DNA from: Hymenobacter glacieicola | Lineage (GTDB): Bacteria; Bacteroidota; Bacteroidia; Cytophagales; Hymenobacteraceae | NCBI RefSeq assembly: GCF_014640315.1 | Contig: NZ_BMGS01000002.1 | Coordinates: 283,313 to 347,312, forward strand | Reading direction: 5' to 3' | Length of the DNA stretch: 64,000 nt | Part shown: positions 61,741 to 64,000 of the stretch, piece after piece | Layout of the letters: every line of letters starts with the position of its first letter | Numbering within the stretch: position 1 is the stretch's first letter | Notes under the pieces: generated by a model | Databases searched by the model: none | The model's input: only the letters and a program-made list of their open reading frames with translations | What the model was told of the DNA's origin: nothing | Translations under genes and position numbers: made by a program

Positions 61741-63126
61741 CTACCCAAAGGCTTCTTTGGTGGTTGGGTTAGCTGCCAGTTCAGCTACGGCTGCCGTGAA
61801 CTGCCGCCCCCGGTCCTCATAGTTGCGGAACAGGTCGAAAGAAGCGCAGGCCGGCGACAGTAGCACGACGTCGCCGGGCGCGGCCAGGGCCGCGGCCCGC
61901 CGAACGGCCGTAACGACGCTCTGGGTTTCCTCCAGGTGCGGCACTACCCCGCTGAAGCTGGCTTTCAGCTTTTCGTTGTCAACGCCGAGGCACACCAGGG
62001 CCTTCACGCGGGAGGCGGCCAGCGGAACCAACGTGGAGTAGTCGTTGCCCTTGTCGGTGCCGCCGGCAATCCAGATGATGGGCTGCCGGATACCGTCGAG
62101 GGCGTACCAGGCGGCTTCCACGTTGGTGGCCTTGCTGTCGTTGATAAACTTGACCTCGTTGATTTCGCCCACGGGCTGCAGGCGGTGGTCGGCGTTTCGG
62201 AACGTGGCCAGACCAGCTTCAATCTGCTCGGCCGAGAGGCCCGCAATGCGGGCACAGAGCACGGCGGCCAGTATGTTCTGGCGGTTGTGCTGCCCGATCA
62301 GGGGCGAGTTGGCCACGCTTACTTCCTCCCCATCCAGGCCCAGGCCGGGCACCAGGTTGGTACACAGGCAATCCTCGCGGGTGTAGTAGCCGGCCAGCTG
62401 AAAATCGGGGCGGCGGTGCAGGCTGAACGGCAGCTGAATGACGGGCCGGAGCGCGGCCGGAAAGTAGCGCTGAATGTTCTCGTCGTCGGCGTTATAAACA
62501 AAGTACTGCTCACTGTCCTGACGCTGGGTGATGCGCAGCTTGGCTTGGGCGTACTGCTCCAGGGAGTAGCCGTACCGGTCGAGGTGGTCGGGGGTGATGT
62601 TGAGCAGCACCGAAATCCAGGGCTGAAACTCGTAGGTATCATCGAGCTGGAAGGAGCTGAGCTCCACCACGTAGTAGTCGTGGGCATTCTCTACTACCTG
62701 CTCGGCCAGGGAGTAGCCTACATTGCCCGCCAGCCCCACGTTCAGGCCTGCTTCCTTCAGCAAATGGTAAGTGAGCAGAGTCGTCGTCGTCTTGCCGTTG
62801 GTGCCAGTGATGCCGATACACTTGGCCTGGGTGTAGCGTCCGGCCAGCTCGATTTCCGAAATAATGGGCGTGCCCTGGGCGCGCAGGGCCTGTATAACGG
62901 GAGCCTTTTTGGGTATGCCAGGGCTCTTTACTACCTCATCCGCCTTCAAGACTTCCTCCAGCGTGTGCTGGTTTTCCTCAAACCGAATACCGGCCTGGGC
63001 TAGCTTTTGCTGGTAGCGCGGCTGAATGGGGCCCCGGTCCGACACAAACACGGTGTGGCCCTTGGCCTGGGCCAGCAGCGCCGCCCCTACCCCACTTTCC
63101 GCAGCGCCGAGAATAACGTAGTGCAT
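61741..63126 (-). CDS. murD: UDP-N-acetylmuramoyl-L-alanine-D-glutamate ligase
   Basis: The 461-residue cytoplasmic enzyme adds D-Glu to UDP-MurNAc-L-Ala. VILGAAESGVGAALLAQAKG starts the Rossmann-like N-domain, CIGITGTNGKTTTTLLTYHL is the ATP loop, YYVVELSSFQLDD and LNITPDHLDRY the central domain, and FINDSKATNVEAAWYAL and PIIWIAGGTDKGNDYSTL the C-terminal substrate region. Standard length for Bacteroidota MurD. It lies 66 bp after mraY, with octamer repeats in between. Confidence 0.96.
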   Translation of the reverse strand: MHYVILGAAESGVGAALLAQAKGHTVFVSDRGPIQPRYQQKLAQAGIRFEENQHTLEEVLKADEVVKSPGIPKKAPVIQALRAQGTPIISEIELAGRYTQAKCIGITGTNGKTTTTLLTYHLLKEAGLNVGLAGNVGYSLAEQVVENAHDYYVVELSSFQLDDTYEFQPWISVLLNITPDHLDRYGYSLEQYAQAKLRITQRQDSEQYFVYNADDENIQRYFPAALRPVIQLPFSLHRRPDFQLAGYYTREDCLCTNLVPGLGLDGEEVSVANSPLIGQHNRQNILAAVLCARIAGLSAEQIEAGLATFRNADHRLQPVGEINEVKFINDSKATNVEAAWYALDGIRQPIIWIAGGTDKGNDYSTLVPLAASRVKALVCLGVDNEKLKASFSGVVPHLEETQSVVTAVRRAAALAAPGDVVLLSPACASFDLFRNYEDRGRQFTAAVAELAANPTTKEAFG

Positions 63127-63134
63127 GGTATGAG

Positions 63135-63150
63135 TCAGGTGATGAGGTGA
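63135..63150. repeat. Tandem 8-bp repeats upstream of murD
   Basis: TCAGGTGA and TGAGGTGA are consecutive octamers sharing NNAGGTGA or similar, with looser GTGA-like units to about 63165. On the murD coding strand they read as TCACC octamers, 8 bp before the start codon. Confidence 0.55.
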
Positions 63151-63192
63151 GTAACGAAGTGTGAATCGGCAGGACTAATGGTCGGAAGCCGC

Positions 63193-64000
63193 TTACCGCA
63201 GCTTTAGCGTAACCAGCGTAATTACAGCCAGCATAATGCTGACAATCCAGAAGCGCGACACGATTTTGGACTCGTGGTAGCCCAGCTTCTGGTAATGGTG
63301 GTGCAGGGGCGACATGCGCAGCAGGCGGCGGCCTTCGCCGTACTTGCGCTTAGTGTACTTAAAATAGCTGACCTGCACCATAACCGACAGGTTTTCAATC
63401 AGAAACACGCCGCACAGCACCGGAATCAGCAGCTCCTTACGCACGATGATGGCCAGCACGGCAATGATGCCGCCAATGGCCAGGGAGCCGGTATCCCCCA
63501 TGAATACCTGGGCCGGGTAGGAGTTATACCACAGAAAGCCCACGCAGGCCCCCACAAAAGCGGTACAGAAAATTACCAGCTCGCCCGAGTTCGGAATGAA
63601 CATCACGTCCAGATAGTCCGCCAGCAAAGCGTTACCGCTCACGAAGCAGAAGATAGCCAGCGTGATGCCAATGATGGCCGAGGTACCGGCCGCCAGCCCG
63701 TCGAGGCCGTCGGTGATGTTGGCCCCGTTGCTCACGGCCGTGATAATCAAGATGACAATGGGAATGTAGAAGAAGGCGTAGTACTCATTGAAGAAGTCGC
63801 CGGCGGTAGCGAATAGGTCGCCGTAGTTCAGCTCGTTGTTCTTCAGGAAGGGCACCGTGGTAATCATCAGCTTCACGTCCTGGTAGACGGTGCTGGCATC
63901 CACGGCTGAAAAGGCGCCGTTGGGCAGGGCGTACTGGCGCACGGTCACGTCGTTGGAAAAGAACAGCACCCAGCCCACCGTCACGCCCAGGCCTACCTGG
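63193..64000 (-). CDS. mraY: Phospho-N-acetylmuramoyl-pentapeptide transferase MraY (5' end outside window)
   Basis: The frame stays open to the right edge, so only the C-terminal ~268 residues are present; complete Bacteroidota MraY is about 400. Membrane helices and motifs of the family are clear: [20 protein letters not shown] with the catalytic Asp-rich loop, [20 protein letters not shown] with the second conserved Asp, and [20 protein letters not shown] with the His-rich loop. The enzyme transfers phospho-MurNAc-pentapeptide to undecaprenyl phosphate, giving lipid I. It is the first dcw gene visible here, upstream of murD. Confidence 0.95.
   Translation of the reverse strand, partial: QVGLGVTVGWVLFFSNDVTVRQYALPNGAFSAVDASTVYQDVKLMITTVPFLKNNELNYGDLFATAGDFFNEYYAFFYIPIVILIITAVSNGANITDGLDGLAAGTSAIIGITLAIFCFVSGNALLADYLDVMFIPNSGELVIFCTAFVGACVGFLWYNSYPAQVFMGDTGSLAIGGIIAVLAIIVRKELLIPVLCGVFLIENLSVMVQVSYFKYTKRKYGEGRRLLRMSPLHHHYQKLGYHESKIVSRFWIVSIMLAVITLVTLKLR

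Noticed and set aside
61936..63003. 355-codon plus-strand frame
   Set aside because: It lies antisense to murD, whose motifs are complete. Composition is shadow-like.
1..64000. CRISPR arrays, tRNA or rRNA genes, prophage or transposase genes
   Set aside because: None seen. Repeats found here are short octamer arrays and palindromes without regular spacers.

Overview
The window looks like a chromosomal segment of a GC-rich Bacteroidota, most likely Hymenobacter or a close Cytophagales relative. The evidence is GC-rich codon use, three large secreted proteins with type IX secretion (T9SS) sorting domains, Bacteroidota-type promoters (TAnnTTTG) at several genes, no obvious Shine-Dalgarno sites, the Bacteroidota forms of aconitase and succinate dehydrogenase, and a mraY-murD-ftsW-murG-murC-ftsQ-ftsA-ftsZ cell-wall/division cluster. 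Identification is from sequence reading only; no database was searched. No rRNA, tRNA, CRISPR array, phage or transposase gene was seen.

Layout. 1-6.5 kb: the end of a large transporter/HEAT/cyclic-nucleotide-binding fusion, a secreted fasciclin-domain protein and a T9SS-secreted endonuclease I. 6.9-12.8 kb: a stress and metalloid region with two tandem-domain universal stress proteins, two isolated hydrophilic disordered proteins, a three-gene arsenic operon (arsR, arsI-like lyase, arsC) with no efflux pump beside it, and GNAT acetyltransferases. 12.9-19.2 kb: a TonB-dependent receptor, a secreted PQQ-type sugar dehydrogenase, two small helical proteins and a secreted alpha/beta hydrolase. 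19.3-22.2 kb: an integral membrane protein, a LytS-like histidine kinase, a LytTR response regulator and a small lipoprotein. 22.8-28.8 kb: a T9SS subtilisin-like protease, then small unknown proteins in an AT-richer stretch, then a DUF2459/TIGR02117-like protein, a membrane protein and a lipoprotein. 28.9-37.6 kb: aconitase, a TlpA-like lipoprotein, an acetyltransferase, a Spy-like periplasmic protein, a metallo-beta-lactamase-fold hydrolase, a cytochrome P450 and a zinc-ribbon protein. 37.7-47 kb: polyprenyl diphosphate synthase, an alpha/beta hydrolase with folK, a GH16-like lectin-repeat protein, fabD and a type B T9SS-sorted protein. 47.2-54 kb: the sdhCAB operon, an FMN reductase, a di-heme peroxidase, an acyltransferase and a small lipoprotein. 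54-64 kb: the dcw cluster on the minus strand, running from a truncated mraY at the right edge to ftsZ.

The genes are mostly housekeeping with accessory envelope and stress functions. The most unusual signal is not a protein. Short tandem arrays with a period of exactly 8 bp (N3GGTGA, or TCACC read on the coding strand) lie just upstream of ftsW, murD, the polyprenyl synthase gene and two other genes, some as inverted pairs. A related GGNCTTRG octamer array, four units one way and three the other, fills the ftsA-ftsZ junction. A separate 51-bp-arm palindrome (35547-35660) has degenerate partial copies elsewhere. In the ars operon, ArsR and the ArsI-like protein share a cysteine tail of the form CxPGxCxC, and the arsR start region carries three ATGACGTA half-sites.
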